Of a stretch of DNA of 64,000 nt, positions 1 through 8,307 are shown piece after piece. The notes under the pieces are model-generated. The model was not told the DNA's origin, made no database searches, and saw only the letters and a program-made list of their open reading frames with translations. This DNA comes from Alkalispirillum mobile (GTDB lineage: Bacteria > Pseudomonadota > Gammaproteobacteria > Nitrococcales > Halorhodospiraceae). Every line of letters starts with the position of its first letter. Position 1 is the first letter of the stretch. Both the position numbers and the translations under genes were made by a program. The stretch lies in assembly GCF_003664325.1 (NCBI RefSeq), contig NZ_RCDA01000003.1, forward strand, positions 218,563-282,562, written 5' to 3'.

Positions 1-1
1 G

Positions 2-466
2 GTGCGGACCAGCGTCGACAAGGCCCGCAAGGCGGTCGGTGACATGGCCTCACAGGATTTGAACGAGACCCTGCAGGCCAAGGATCACATCACCGACATG
101 ATGACCCGGCTCCGTGAGTTGGACGACGAGGTCGAGCAGGCCGCGGGGCGGATACAGCAGGTGGCGGAGTCCATCGATGGCCACGTCGGCGCCGCGGTGC
201 GCTCGTTGCAGTTCGAGGATATCGTTACCCAGTTGGTGGACAGCTCGCGCAGCGGCGTGGAGGGGCTGGACCGCTACCTCAGCGGCCTGGGTCATGTGCT
301 CAGTGAGACCGCCGACCAGGCGGAGCATGGTGCGGACTACGTGGCGCGTCTGGCCGAGGCCCGGCGCCGTCTGGCGGAGCAGCGGGATGCCCGGGAAAGC
401 CGCCGTGCCGAGGCGCGCCACGTGGCGCAGCGCAACATGGACGAGGGGGACGTGGAGCTTTTCTGA
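2..466 (+). CDS. Methyl-accepting chemotaxis-like protein, C-terminal part (5' end outside window)
   Basis: The reading frame is already open at the left edge, so only the last 154 residues or so are seen and the GTG at position 2 is probably internal. The sequence is almost entirely helical, with heptad-like Ala, Gln and Glu patterns, a SLQFEDI stretch near residue 70 and a tail ending NMDEGDVELF. Such segments occur in cytoplasmic MCP-like signalling proteins encoded beside STAS and PP2C response-regulator genes, which is the arrangement here. The role as a sensory coiled coil feeding the downstream partner-switch genes is inferred. A CheZ-like or other coiled-coil protein cannot be excluded from this fragment. 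Confidence 0.55.
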   Translation: MRTSVDKARKAVGDMASQDLNETLQAKDHITDMMTRLRELDDEVEQAAGRIQQVAESIDGHVGAAVRSLQFEDIVTQLVDSSRSGVEGLDRYLSGLGHVLSETADQAEHGADYVARLAEARRRLAEQRDARESRRAEARHVAQRNMDEGDVELF

Positions 467-516
467 GTACACGGCCTAGCGAGTTTTATCGCCCTTTAAG
501 AAACCGGGGAGAGCCC

Positions 517-849
517 ATGTCAGTCAAAGATTACACCGCCCGCAACGGCAAGGAACTGGTGCTGGAGATCAAGGGCCAGTTCGACTTTGCGCTCCACAAG
601 CCCTTTCGCCAGGCCTACCGTGGCCACAACGGGGTGGAGGTGTACCGGGTGGATCTTGCCCAGGCGGAGTACATGGACAGCTCGGCGCTGGGCATGCTGC
701 TGCTGCTGCGCGAGCACGCTTCCGGCCAGGGAGCCAAAGTGGTGCTGTGCAACTGCCAGGAAGAGGTGGAGAAGATCCTGCGCATCGCCAACTTCCAGAA
801 GCTCTTTCAGATTGAGCGCAACGGGGTTGAGGCCCGCGGGGATTCCTAA
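517..849 (+). CDS. STAS-domain anti-anti-sigma factor-like protein
   Basis: The 110-residue protein is a single STAS domain of the SpoIIAA/RsbV type. The phosphorylation-site motif MDSSALGM lies at residues 53-60; by comparison with SpoIIAA the acceptor would be Ser56. In partner switching the unphosphorylated STAS protein captures an anti-sigma kinase or another regulator, and phosphorylation releases it. It is preceded by a GGGGAGAG ribosome site and followed with no gap by the PP2C-type phosphatase gene, which is likely to dephosphorylate it. The target (sigma factor, chemotaxis or diguanylate signalling) is not shown by this window. Confidence 0.85.
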   Translation: MSVKDYTARNGKELVLEIKGQFDFALHKPFRQAYRGHNGVEVYRVDLAQAEYMDSSALGMLLLLREHASGQGAKVVLCNCQEEVEKILRIANFQKLFQIERNGVEARGDS

Positions 850-2661
850 ATGAGTGCCGCGGACTCGCCAGGGCTGACCGATACCGACCCGACGGACAGG
901 GAGCGGGTGCCGGAGCCGGACGAGCTGACCGTGCTGGTGGTGGACGACGAGCCGGTCAACGTACTGCTGTTGGAGATGATCCTGAAGGCCCGCGGCTTCA
1001 ATGTGGCCACGGCCGAGGACGGCGCCAAAGCGGTGGACCGGGTGCGTGACGGGCACTGCGACCTGGTCCTGATGGACGTGATGATGCCGGGCATGGACGG
1101 CTACGATGCCACCCGGCATATCAAGCGCATCGAGGCCGAGACCGGGCGGTTCATCCCGGTATTGTTCGTTACCGCCCTCACCGACGAGAAGCGGCTGGCC
1201 GAGTGCGTGGCCTGTGGCGGGGATGACTTCCTCACCAAGCCGATCAGCCGGGTCCAGCTCAACGCCAAGATCGACTCCTGGCTGCGCACCCAGGCCATGC
1301 ACCGGACGTTGCAGGGCCAGCACGATGAGCTGGAGCGCCATCAGCAGCGCCTGGACATGGAGCAGCAACTGGCGCGCCGTATCGTGGGCAAGGCCGTGGC
1401 GTCGCCGGTGCTGGAAACCCCGGGGCTGCGCTACCGCTACCATCCGGCCGAGATCCTCAGCGGTGACATCCTGCTGGCCGGTTGCACCCCGGGTGGGCGG
1501 TTGATGCTCATGCTGGGCGATTTCACCGGGCACGGCATTGCGGCGGCCATCGGTGTCATTCCCCTGTCGAACATCTTCCGCAGCATGACCCGTAAAGGCT
1601 TCTCCCCGGCGGAAGTGCTGCGCGAGGCCGATGCCCGCATGTGCGAGGCCCTGCCGGCGGAGATGTTCCTGGCGGCGATCACCCTGGAGCTGGATCCGGT
1701 GAGTCGTACCCTCACCGTGTGGAACAGCGCCATGCCGCCCCTGCTGGTCATTGGCCGGGATGGCACGGTCCGCCACCGCATCGGCTCCAGCCAGCTGCCC
1801 CTGGGCGTGGACGGCGCCCACTCACCGGGCCGGGAGCTGCCCACTATGCTGGAGTTGCAGGCCGGCGACCGGCTGTTCCTGTGCAGCGACGGCGTGGTGG
1901 AGGCCGGGGGCCGGCAACCATTTGGCCAGCAGCAGGTGGAGCAGGTGCTGACGGAATCGGCACCGGACCAAGGGGTGGAGCGGCTCGAGCAGGCGCTGGT
2001 CGCGCACCTGGGGCACGACCTGCCCGGCGCGGATGACATCACCTTTGTCGAGTTAGACTGCGGTCGCTTGTTGAGTGAGCTGGCCGGCTGCCGCGAGGCC
2101 GATGGCCTGGCGGCAGAGACAGGCCCTGACGTACGCCAGGGCGAATGGGGCTGTGAGATCCGGCTGGGCGCGGCACTGTTGCGCCGGATGAACCCGCTGC
2201 CCCTGTTGCTCGGTGCGGTGGAGCGATTGCACGGTCCGGTGCAGCAACGGCAGAGCGTCTACATGGTGCTGGCCGAACTCTATGCCAACGCCCTGGAACA
2301 CGGGCTGTTGGGGCTGGACTCCGGCATCAAGAAGACCGAAGACGGCTTTGTCGCGTACTACGAGATGCGCGAGAGCCGTCTCGCGGACCTGGCCGAGGGC
2401 GAGATCACCTTCCGGTTGCGTAACGAGGGCGAGCGCCTGGTGATCCGCGTCGAGGATGACGGCCCGGGGTTTGATTATCAGGGCCTGCAGGCGTGGTTGG
2501 CGGAAAACCAAATGCAGGCGGACGCATCGGATGGCGATGACCCAGAGGCGGAGGCGTTGGTGACGCCGGCCGGGAGAGGCCTGATGCTGGTCAGTGCCCT
2601 GTGTGAGCGCCTGGAGTGGCAGGGGCGGGGGAACTGCGTGGAGGCGGTGTTCCGCTGGTGA
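850..2661 (+). CDS. Response regulator / PP2C-type phosphatase / HATPase fusion (RsbU-like)
   Basis: Three domains are visible in 603 residues. A receiver domain spans about residues 26-145, with the acid pair Asp32-Asp33, phosphoacceptor Asp76 in LMDVMMPG and Lys130 in LTKP. A SpoIIE/PP2C phosphatase covers about 185-400, including GDFTGHG and the SDGVVEA metal-binding segment. A histidine-kinase-like ATPase (RsbW type) covers about 440-603, with an N-box LYANALEHG. The likely role is to convert phosphorylation of the receiver into dephosphorylation of the adjacent STAS protein, with the ATPase domain acting as its kinase or anti-sigma partner. The start codon directly follows the STAS stop codon, so the two are probably co-translated. 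Confidence 0.9.
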   Translation: MSAADSPGLTDTDPTDRERVPEPDELTVLVVDDEPVNVLLLEMILKARGFNVATAEDGAKAVDRVRDGHCDLVLMDVMMPGMDGYDATRHIKRIEAETGRFIPVLFVTALTDEKRLAECVACGGDDFLTKPISRVQLNAKIDSWLRTQAMHRTLQGQHDELERHQQRLDMEQQLARRIVGKAVASPVLETPGLRYRYHPAEILSGDILLAGCTPGGRLMLMLGDFTGHGIAAAIGVIPLSNIFRSMTRKGFSPAEVLREADARMCEALPAEMFLAAITLELDPVSRTLTVWNSAMPPLLVIGRDGTVRHRIGSSQLPLGVDGAHSPGRELPTMLELQAGDRLFLCSDGVVEAGGRQPFGQQQVEQVLTESAPDQGVERLEQALVAHLGHDLPGADDITFVELDCGRLLSELAGCREADGLAAETGPDVRQGEWGCEIRLGAALLRRMNPLPLLLGAVERLHGPVQQRQSVYMVLAELYANALEHGLLGLDSGIKKTEDGFVAYYEMRESRLADLAEGEITFRLRNEGERLVIRVEDDGPGFDYQGLQAWLAENQMQADASDGDDPEAEALVTPAGRGLMLVSALCERLEWQGRGNCVEAVFRW

Positions 2662-2696
2662 GCGGGGCGCTTTCCCGAGTCTTCCGGTAGGCGAAC

Positions 2697-2732
2697 CGCC
2701 CCCGGCCCGCGCAGAGCGGCCTGCCGGGGGCG
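2697..2732. terminator. Probable bidirectional terminator hairpin
   Basis: Ten-base perfect arms, CGCCCCCGGC at 2697-2706 and GCCGGGGGCG at 2723-2732, enclose a 16-nt loop. The hairpin lies between two converging genes (phosphatase fusion and SlyD-like gene). The T-tract on the + side is short, so efficiency is uncertain. Confidence 0.5.
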
Positions 2733-2769
2733 CGTTTACCCGATGGGGCGGCGGGGCCGCCCGGGCAGC

Positions 2770-3240
2770 TTACTGCTGCTGTTCGGGCTGGCCGTTCTCG
2801 ACCTCTTCGCTGGTGGCGTCGCGGATGTCCACCACCTTCACATCGAAGTTCAGGGTGACGCCGGCCAGCGGATGGTTGGCATCCACTTTCACGGTCTCGT
2901 CGCCCACTTCGCGCACGGTGATCAGCTGCGCGCCGTTGGGGGTCTGGGCCTGGAACTGCATGCCGGGCTCGACCTTGTCCACCGAATCGAACATCTGCTT
3001 GGGGACATCCTGAATCAGGTTGTCGTCGCGCTCGCCGTAGGCATTGGAGGGCTCGATGGTTACTTCCACCGATGCGCCGTTGTCCTGGCCTTCCAGCGCC
3101 TGTTCCAGGCCCGGGATGATGTTGCCCGCGCCGTGGAGGTAAGCCAGCGGCCCGCGACCCTCGGAGGAGTCCAGCAACGTGCCTTCGGTGTCTTTCAGGG
3201 TGTAGTCGATGGACACGACCCGGTCTTTGGCAACCTGCAT
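2770..3240 (-). CDS. FKBP-type peptidyl-prolyl cis-trans isomerase, SlyD-like
   Basis: The 156-residue protein matches the SlyD/FkpB branch of FKBP: VVSIDYTLKD at the start, LAYLHGAGNIIPGLEQALEG around residues 32-53, and an inserted chaperone (IF) segment with the Gly-Glu-Arg-Asp turn before a second FKBP half with NHPLAG. Such proteins catalyse prolyl isomerisation and bind unfolded chains in the cytoplasm. The metal-binding His/Cys-rich tail of E. coli SlyD is absent; the tail is short, acidic and Gln-rich. AGGTG lies ahead of the ATG. It appears monocistronic and converges on the phosphatase gene. Confidence 0.88.
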   Translation of the reverse strand: MQVAKDRVVSIDYTLKDTEGTLLDSSEGRGPLAYLHGAGNIIPGLEQALEGQDNGASVEVTIEPSNAYGERDDNLIQDVPKQMFDSVDKVEPGMQFQAQTPNGAQLITVREVGDETVKVDANHPLAGVTLNFDVKVVDIRDATSEEVENGQPEQQQ

Positions 3241-3412
3241 GGTGTTACACCTGATTTTTCGAGAATGAACCTTTCAGTATACGCGGCGATTTTCTCCAGT
3301 TAAACCGGCAGCGTATACAGCCGGGGCGTGCCGTGCGACAGGACACGGCAGGCGGCGACAACCTGTGGCAAGATGGCCGTCATTGTTGCCTGGCAGATGA
3401 CCCTGACCACCT

Positions 3413-4648
3413 ATGATCGCCATTCCTGACGAGACACGGCTGGCCTCGTTGGCGCCGCTGAACGAACTGAGTGAGACGCGCCTGGCCCGGCTGAGCGAGA
3501 AGGCGGAGTTGTCCCGGGTGAACCGCGGGGACACCCTGCAGGCGCCCAACGAGGACCGGAGTCTCGTCTACCTGCTCCACGGGCAGTTCACGCTGGTCTC
3601 CAAGGGGGGTGGCGCCGATAGGATCACCGCGGACTCGGAGGCGGCGCGTGAGCCGCTCTTCGACGGGCGGCCCCATCAGACCGTGGCGCGGGCGGACGTG
3701 GACAGTGTCATCATGCGCCTCCCCCGGCCGCTGTTTGATGTGCTCGCCGACGAGGAGCGGAGCGCCGGATACGATGTCCACGAGGTGCAGGTGGATGAAT
3801 CGGGCATGCGCCTGTTTCAGCGCATTCTGCATCACTTGCATGCGGGTACGCTGGACCTGCCGGTGATGCCGGAGATCACGCTGCGCTTGAAGGGGCTGTC
3901 GGAGGAGGAGGCGGATCTCACCGCGCTCGGCCGCATCGTGCAGCTCGAGCCCTCCGTGGCCGCGCGGGTGGTCCAGGCCTCCAACAGCCCGGTCTACCGG
4001 CGCAGCGGGGGACGGGTGACCACCCTGCGCGAAGCCGTGGCCATGCTCGGTTTCATCACGGTGAAGAAACTGGCGCTGGCCATGACCTTGTCGGCGCCCT
4101 TCGAAAGCCAGTCCCCCTCGGCGCGGCGTCTGCTTAAGCAGAACTGGCGCACCAGCGTGGCGGTGTCCGTGACAGCGGCCGTCATCGCGCAACGCTCCGC
4201 GGCCGGACTCGACATGGACCGCTGCCTGCTCGCGGGCCTGACCCACGATATCGGCGCCGTGCCCATCGTGACGTTCGCCGAGAAGGCCGGCATATCGGAC
4301 AGCACGGAGCTGTCGGAAGTGGTGCAGGGGCTGAGCGGCCTGGTGGGGCGCGAGGTGCTGGAGGCCTGGGACTTTGACGAGGACCTGGTCGAGGTGCCGG
4401 AGGCGAGCACCGACTTCATGCGCCAGCACGATGGTCCGGCCGATCTGGCTGATGCCGTGGTCGTGGCCCGACTATTCTGCGCCGCCAACGGCGGTGATGA
4501 CACGGCGCTGGAGACCTTGCACACCACCCCGGCACTAAGCCGCCTGCAGTTGCCGGGCGAGGGGCCGGAGGCCGACGTGGAGGTACTCAACGCCGCCCGT
4601 GCCGAGTTGGCAGAGCTGGAAAAGGCGCTGATGGGTGCGGCGGACTGA
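3413..4648 (+). CDS. HDOD-domain protein with N-terminal cyclic-nucleotide-binding-like region
   Basis: The first 125 residues or so resemble a CAP_ED/cNMP-binding beta-roll (LVYLLHGQFTLVSKGG), but the phosphate-binding cassette is not obvious, so ligand binding is uncertain. Residues of about 140-340 form an HDOD domain: LDLPVMPEITLRL, then the internal ASNSPVYRR and LTHDIGAVP segments. HDOD proteins are signalling relatives of HD phosphohydrolases, usually without catalytic metal ligands, and occur in chemotaxis, biofilm and cell-cycle control. The gene is flanked by converging genes and looks monocistronic. No strong ribosome site precedes the ATG. Confidence 0.8.
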   Translation: MIAIPDETRLASLAPLNELSETRLARLSEKAELSRVNRGDTLQAPNEDRSLVYLLHGQFTLVSKGGGADRITADSEAAREPLFDGRPHQTVARADVDSVIMRLPRPLFDVLADEERSAGYDVHEVQVDESGMRLFQRILHHLHAGTLDLPVMPEITLRLKGLSEEEADLTALGRIVQLEPSVAARVVQASNSPVYRRSGGRVTTLREAVAMLGFITVKKLALAMTLSAPFESQSPSARRLLKQNWRTSVAVSVTAAVIAQRSAAGLDMDRCLLAGLTHDIGAVPIVTFAEKAGISDSTELSEVVQGLSGLVGREVLEAWDFDEDLVEVPEASTDFMRQHDGPADLADAVVVARLFCAANGGDDTALETLHTTPALSRLQLPGEGPEADVEVLNAARAELAELEKALMGAAD

Positions 4649-4674
4649 GCAGTTTTACGGTCTGCCTAGTGCGT

Positions 4675-5481
4675 CTAGTCCGTCTCCGGGCCCGTCTCCG
4701 GCTCCAGCAACGGCCATTCCGATGCGTCGATCGTCTCTCGGTATGCGTGCCAAGTGGCATGGCCCAGCAGCGGCATAAGCACCAGAAAGGCCAGCCAGGC
4801 GGTAGCGACGGCAATCCCGACACAGCCCACGATTATCAACGCCCAGGTCAGCATCGCCGGCTTGTTGCGCATGACCGCATTGACGCTGGTGACCACTGCG
4901 GTGATCGCATCCGCGCGGCGCTCGATCAACATGGGCAGCGAGAAGGCGCTGGCCACGAACACCACCAGGCTGAACAGCGCCCCAACGGCCATGCCGCTGC
5001 CGAGGAACAGTGCCAATTCCCCGATTGCGGGCTCGGCGGTATCCGGGAAGAAGACATAAAGGGTGTTGGCGGCCCGCGCCCAGATCAGCAGCACCACCAC
5101 CAGGATGACGGCGAAGAACAGGGTGCTGCGCAGTGACCTGAGGGTGCTGCGTAAACCCCGGCGCAACGAGACGTTTTCCCCACGTTCCAGTTGCAGGCTA
5201 AGCGCGTAGACCGTCAAGGCCAGCAACGGTCCCACGAAGACAAAGCCGGAAACCAGTCCGAGGTAAAGCCCCAGGTTGCCGAACTGCCATGTCGCCCCCG
5301 TGACCAGGTAACTGAGGATCACGGTAATTGCGCCGAAGAGCAGGCTCTGCCGGGGCGCGGCGCGCAGGTCTGCCCACCCCCGACGCAACCAGCGCCAGGG
5401 GGCATCCACCCCCACCTGGCGGCAGGGTGCCAACATGGGCAGCTCTTCTGGCGACCTGGCCGGCGGGGGCGTCTGGCTCAT
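4675..5481 (-). CDS. DUF2189 multispan inner-membrane protein
   Basis: The 268-residue protein begins with a short cytoplasmic segment and the family-like pattern WRWLRRGWADLRAAP. About five or six hydrophobic helices follow, including near residues 50-70, 77-97, 118-140, 150-180 and 210-240. These features and the length match the DUF2189 family of proteobacterial membrane proteins, whose function is unknown. It starts 16 bp after the fumarase gene on the same strand and may be transcribed from the fumarase promoter. No catalytic or transport motif was recognised. Confidence 0.75.
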   Translation of the reverse strand: MSQTPPPARSPEELPMLAPCRQVGVDAPWRWLRRGWADLRAAPRQSLLFGAITVILSYLVTGATWQFGNLGLYLGLVSGFVFVGPLLALTVYALSLQLERGENVSLRRGLRSTLRSLRSTLFFAVILVVVLLIWARAANTLYVFFPDTAEPAIGELALFLGSGMAVGALFSLVVFVASAFSLPMLIERRADAITAVVTSVNAVMRNKPAMLTWALIIVGCVGIAVATAWLAFLVLMPLLGHATWHAYRETIDASEWPLLEPETGPETD

Positions 5482-5497
5482 GGGGTGCGCACCCTCC

Positions 5498-7015
5498 TCA
5501 GGCCTCGGTGACCGGGATCCCCTTGATCCGGGCCTGCCACTCGCGCGGGCCGGTCTCGTGCACCGACTCGCCGCGGCTGTCCACCGCGACCGTCACCGGC
5601 ATGTCCTCCACCTCGAACTCGTGGATGGCCTCCATGCCCAGGTCCTCAAAGGCCACCACCCGACTCTTGCGGATGGCCTTGGACACCAGGTAGGCCGCGC
5701 CACCCACGGCGATCAGGTAGACCGCGCCGTGCTTGCGGATGGCCTCTACTGCCTCGGGGCCGCGCTCTGCCTTGCCGATCATGCCCATCAGGCCGGTCTC
5801 GGCCAGCATCTGGTCGGTGAACTTGTCCATCCGGGTGGCCGTGGTGGGGCCGGCCGGGCCGACCGGCTCGTCGCGCACCGGGTCCACCGGGCCCACGTAG
5901 TAGATGAACTTGCCCTTCAGGTCGACGGGCAGTTCCTCGCCGCGGCTGAGCATGTCGGTCATGCGCTTGTGGGCGGCATCGCGGCCGGTGAGGATGGTGC
6001 CGGACACCAGCAGGGTATCGCCCGGCTTCCAGCTCTGGGCCTCCTCGGTGGTCACTTCGTCGAGGTTCACGCGCTTGACCTCGCCGCCGCCCTCGCGGGC
6101 TACCTGCGGCCAGTCCTCCAGCTTGGGTGCCGGCAGATCGGCCACGCCGGAGCCGTCCAGCACGAAGTGGGCGTGGCGGGTGGCGGCGCAGTTGGGGATC
6201 ATGGCCACGGGCTTGTTGGCGGCGTGGGTGGGGTAGTCGCGGATCTTGATATCCAGCACCGTGGTCAGCCCGCCGAGCCCCTGGGCGCCGATGCCCAGCT
6301 CGTTGACCTTGTCGAAGATCTCAAGGCGCAGCTCCTCGGCGGTGTTTTGCGGGCCGCGGGCCTTCAGCTCATGGATGTCGATGCTCTCCATGCAGGCCTC
6401 CTTGGCCATCAGCATGGCCTTGTCGGCGGTACCGCCGATGCCGATGCCCAGGATGCCGGGCGGGCACCAGCCGGCACCCATCTTCGGCACCTGCTCCAGC
6501 ACCCAGTCGACGACAGAGTCGGAGGGGTTGAGCATGGCGAACTTGGTCTTGGCCTCGGAGCCGCCGCCCTTGGCCGCCACCTGCACGTCCACCGTGTCGC
6601 CGGGCACCAGCGACATGTGGATGACCGCCGGGGTGTTATCGCCGGTGTTCTTCCGAGCGCCGGCCGGATCGGCCAGGATGGAGGCGCGCAGCTTGTTGTC
6701 GGGCAGGTTGTAGGCCCGGCGCACGCCCTCGTTGACCATGTCCTCGACGCTCATCTCCGCGTCCCACTGCACGTTCATGCCGATCTTGAGGATCACGGTG
6801 ACAATGCCGGTGTCCTGGCAGATGGGCCGGCGGCCCTCGGCGCACATGCGGGAGTTGATCAGGATCTGCGCCAGGGCATCCTTGGCGGCAGGCGATTCCT
6901 CCCTTTCCCAGGCTTCGTGGGCGGCGTCGATGAAGTCCTTGGGGTGGTAGTAGGAGATATACTGCAACGCGTCGGCAATGCTCTGGATGAAGTCATCCTG
7001 GCGGATGGTAGCCAT
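5498..7015 (-). CDS. fumA: Class I fumarate hydratase, iron-sulfur dependent
   Basis: Class I fumarases interconvert fumarate and L-malate in the TCA cycle using an oxygen-sensitive 4Fe-4S cluster. The three probable cluster cysteines are Cys66 in ICQDTG, Cys184 in GWCPPG and Cys276 in PNCAAT. The alpha-type domain is N-terminal and the beta-type domain (SGTILTGRDAAHKRM, YVGPVDP, GPTTATRMD) is C-terminal in one chain. At 505 residues it is near the usual single-chain length. GGAGGA precedes the ATG. Fumarate hydratase and the related L(+)-tartrate dehydratase share this fold, but the single chain favours fumarase. Confidence 0.93.
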   Translation of the reverse strand: MATIRQDDFIQSIADALQYISYYHPKDFIDAAHEAWEREESPAAKDALAQILINSRMCAEGRRPICQDTGIVTVILKIGMNVQWDAEMSVEDMVNEGVRRAYNLPDNKLRASILADPAGARKNTGDNTPAVIHMSLVPGDTVDVQVAAKGGGSEAKTKFAMLNPSDSVVDWVLEQVPKMGAGWCPPGILGIGIGGTADKAMLMAKEACMESIDIHELKARGPQNTAEELRLEIFDKVNELGIGAQGLGGLTTVLDIKIRDYPTHAANKPVAMIPNCAATRHAHFVLDGSGVADLPAPKLEDWPQVAREGGGEVKRVNLDEVTTEEAQSWKPGDTLLVSGTILTGRDAAHKRMTDMLSRGEELPVDLKGKFIYYVGPVDPVRDEPVGPAGPTTATRMDKFTDQMLAETGLMGMIGKAERGPEAVEAIRKHGAVYLIAVGGAAYLVSKAIRKSRVVAFEDLGMEAIHEFEVEDMPVTVAVDSRGESVHETGPREWQARIKGIPVTEA

Positions 7016-7232
7016 TGGCGTCCTCCGGGGTGGGTCGTTTTATAGTCGTTGATCCGTCGGGTGTTCGGTTGCGCCGCAGTATATACCAGAGTCGGCGGCG
7101 TTTGCCCGTGGCAACATGGTGTTGGCGGTTGGCCGGGGCGGCGAGGCGGGCCGTGGGGCTCCGAGTGGGCGCCCCTTCGGGGCTCGCAGTAACGGCGGGG
7201 CAAGCCAGTTTCAATGGAGAGGATCAGGTCTC

Positions 7233-7727
7233 ATGACGGATCAAATGCGCACCAATCCGCGCAGCCATTTCCCGATGCTGCTGGCATTTCTGTTTATGGT
7301 GTTGGTGGTCTCTTCGTTGGGGGGCGCGGTGACCGCTACCAGCGTGGATGACTGGTACCGGGAGCTGGCCAAGCCGCCGTTCAACCCGCCGGACTGGCTA
7401 TTCGGGCCGGTGTGGACGGTACTTTACCTGGCCATCGGCGTGGCCGGCTGGCGCCTGTGGCGGGTGCTGGGCTGGGCGCAGGGGCGTGGCGTGCTGGCGC
7501 TCTGGGGCCTGCAACTGGTGATGAACCTGTGCTGGTCGGTGATCTTCTTCGGGCTGCAGGCGACTGGCGCGGCGCTGGTTTGGATCAGTCTGCTCTTTCT
7601 CGTGCTGCTGGCCTGCATCCGCAAGTTCGGCGAGGTGGACCGCTGGGCGGCGTGGCTGTTCGTGCCCTACGCGCTGTGGGTGGCGTTCGCGATGGTGCTC
7701 AATGGCGCGATCTGGTGGTTGAATTGA
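7233..7727 (+). CDS. tspO: TspO/MBR family tryptophan-rich sensory protein
   Basis: The ATG at 7233 was chosen because GGAGAGG lies just upstream and the 164-residue product has the normal TspO length. Five membrane helices are visible, together with the conserved KPPFNPPDWLFGPVWTVLY block around residues 48-66, then NLCWS and WAAWLFVPYALWVAFA. TspO proteins bind tetrapyrroles and related ligands in the outer or cytoplasmic membrane and affect oxygen, light or stress responses in proteobacteria. The open frame extends further upstream, but that part lacks family similarity. It converges on the HipB-like gene. Confidence 0.9.
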   Translation: MTDQMRTNPRSHFPMLLAFLFMVLVVSSLGGAVTATSVDDWYRELAKPPFNPPDWLFGPVWTVLYLAIGVAGWRLWRVLGWAQGRGVLALWGLQLVMNLCWSVIFFGLQATGAALVWISLLFLVLLACIRKFGEVDRWAAWLFVPYALWVAFAMVLNGAIWWLN

Positions 7728-7755
7728 GCGCAACGACTCGCCTGCGCTGCCGTTC

Positions 7756-7860
7756 TTAAAGTGTTGCCTGCAATGTGCGTAGCCGATTGGCGAGCGCGTG
7801 CTTGACGCTTTCGTGGATACAGGAGAACGGATAGCGGGATATGGCGCGGCTGCCTCGGCA
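7756..7860 (-). pseudogene. Possible HipA C-terminal remnant
   Basis: Directly after the HipB-like stop codon, in the same frame, 34 codons remain open before a TAA. They end in a pattern, YPFSCIHESVKHALANRLRT, that resembles the extreme C-terminus of HipA proteins (Phe/Tyr-Pro, Val-rich helix, Arg-Leu repeats). A complete hipA of about 1.2 kb normally sits here. I read this as a toxin gene almost entirely deleted. The match is short and was made by eye. Confidence 0.35.
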
Positions 7861-8112
7861 TCAGAACAGTGCCTCGATATCGGTGGCGTCACCCTTGGTG
7901 CGGGTGGCGACCTGCAGTTCCAGATCGAGCGCGGCCAGAATGGCGAGCAGGGTTTCCAGTTTGACGGCCGGGTTGCCGTTCTCTACCAGAGAGATCGTCT
8001 CTTGCCGATAGCCGGCCCGCTCTCCCAGGGCTTGCTGGGTGAGGTGTTGTTTCCTGCGGGCCCGGCGGATGAGATTGCCGAGTTGTTTGGGGGTGCGGGC
8101 GAGGACGTTCAT
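7861..8112 (-). CDS. HipB-like XRE-family transcriptional repressor (orphan antitoxin)
   Basis: The 83-residue protein is a helix-turn-helix of the Cro/C1 type: LGNLIRRARRKQHLTQQALGERAGY covers helices 1-2 and RQETISLVENGNPAVKLETLLAIL covers the recognition helix and dimer region. The size, the LDLELQV strand and the tail match HipB, which represses the hipBA operon and neutralises the kinase toxin HipA. No intact hipA follows; only a possible 34-codon remnant lies downstream. Inverted TTATGCGC/GCGCATAA motifs upstream are a candidate autoregulatory site. Confidence 0.8.
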   Translation of the reverse strand: MNVLARTPKQLGNLIRRARRKQHLTQQALGERAGYRQETISLVENGNPAVKLETLLAILAALDLELQVATRTKGDATDIEALF

Positions 8113-8119
8113 GCGTTGA

Positions 8120-8166
8120 TTATGCGCTAAACGCGATAAGCCGGCAATATAGGATTTGGCGCATAA
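8120..8166. promoter_or_regulatory. Candidate HipB-type operator pair
   Basis: TTATGCGC at 8120-8127 and its exact inverse GCGCATAA at 8159-8166 flank the AT-rich interval upstream of the HipB-like gene. An inverted pair around a promoter fits autorepression by an XRE dimer, but no binding evidence exists here. Confidence 0.35.
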
Positions 8167-8307
8167 GTGATTTTTATGTGCTACCCATCATAAAGTGCCT
8201 GTCTCGCAGTCACGCCCCGTCCGCTTGCGATTGCCACCGTTGCCGGTTGTCCCGCAGATGCCTGGCTCGCATAATGTCCCGCTTTCCAGTCGCAGCGGAT
8301 GCACGCC

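Noticed and set aside
520..1821. 433-codon open frame on the minus strand
   Set aside because: Shadow of the STAS and phosphatase genes; His/Gln/Gly-rich composition typical of antisense to GC-rich coding DNA.
5435..7045. 536-codon open frame on the plus strand
   Set aside because: Antisense shadow of the fumarase gene, which has clear motifs on the other strand.
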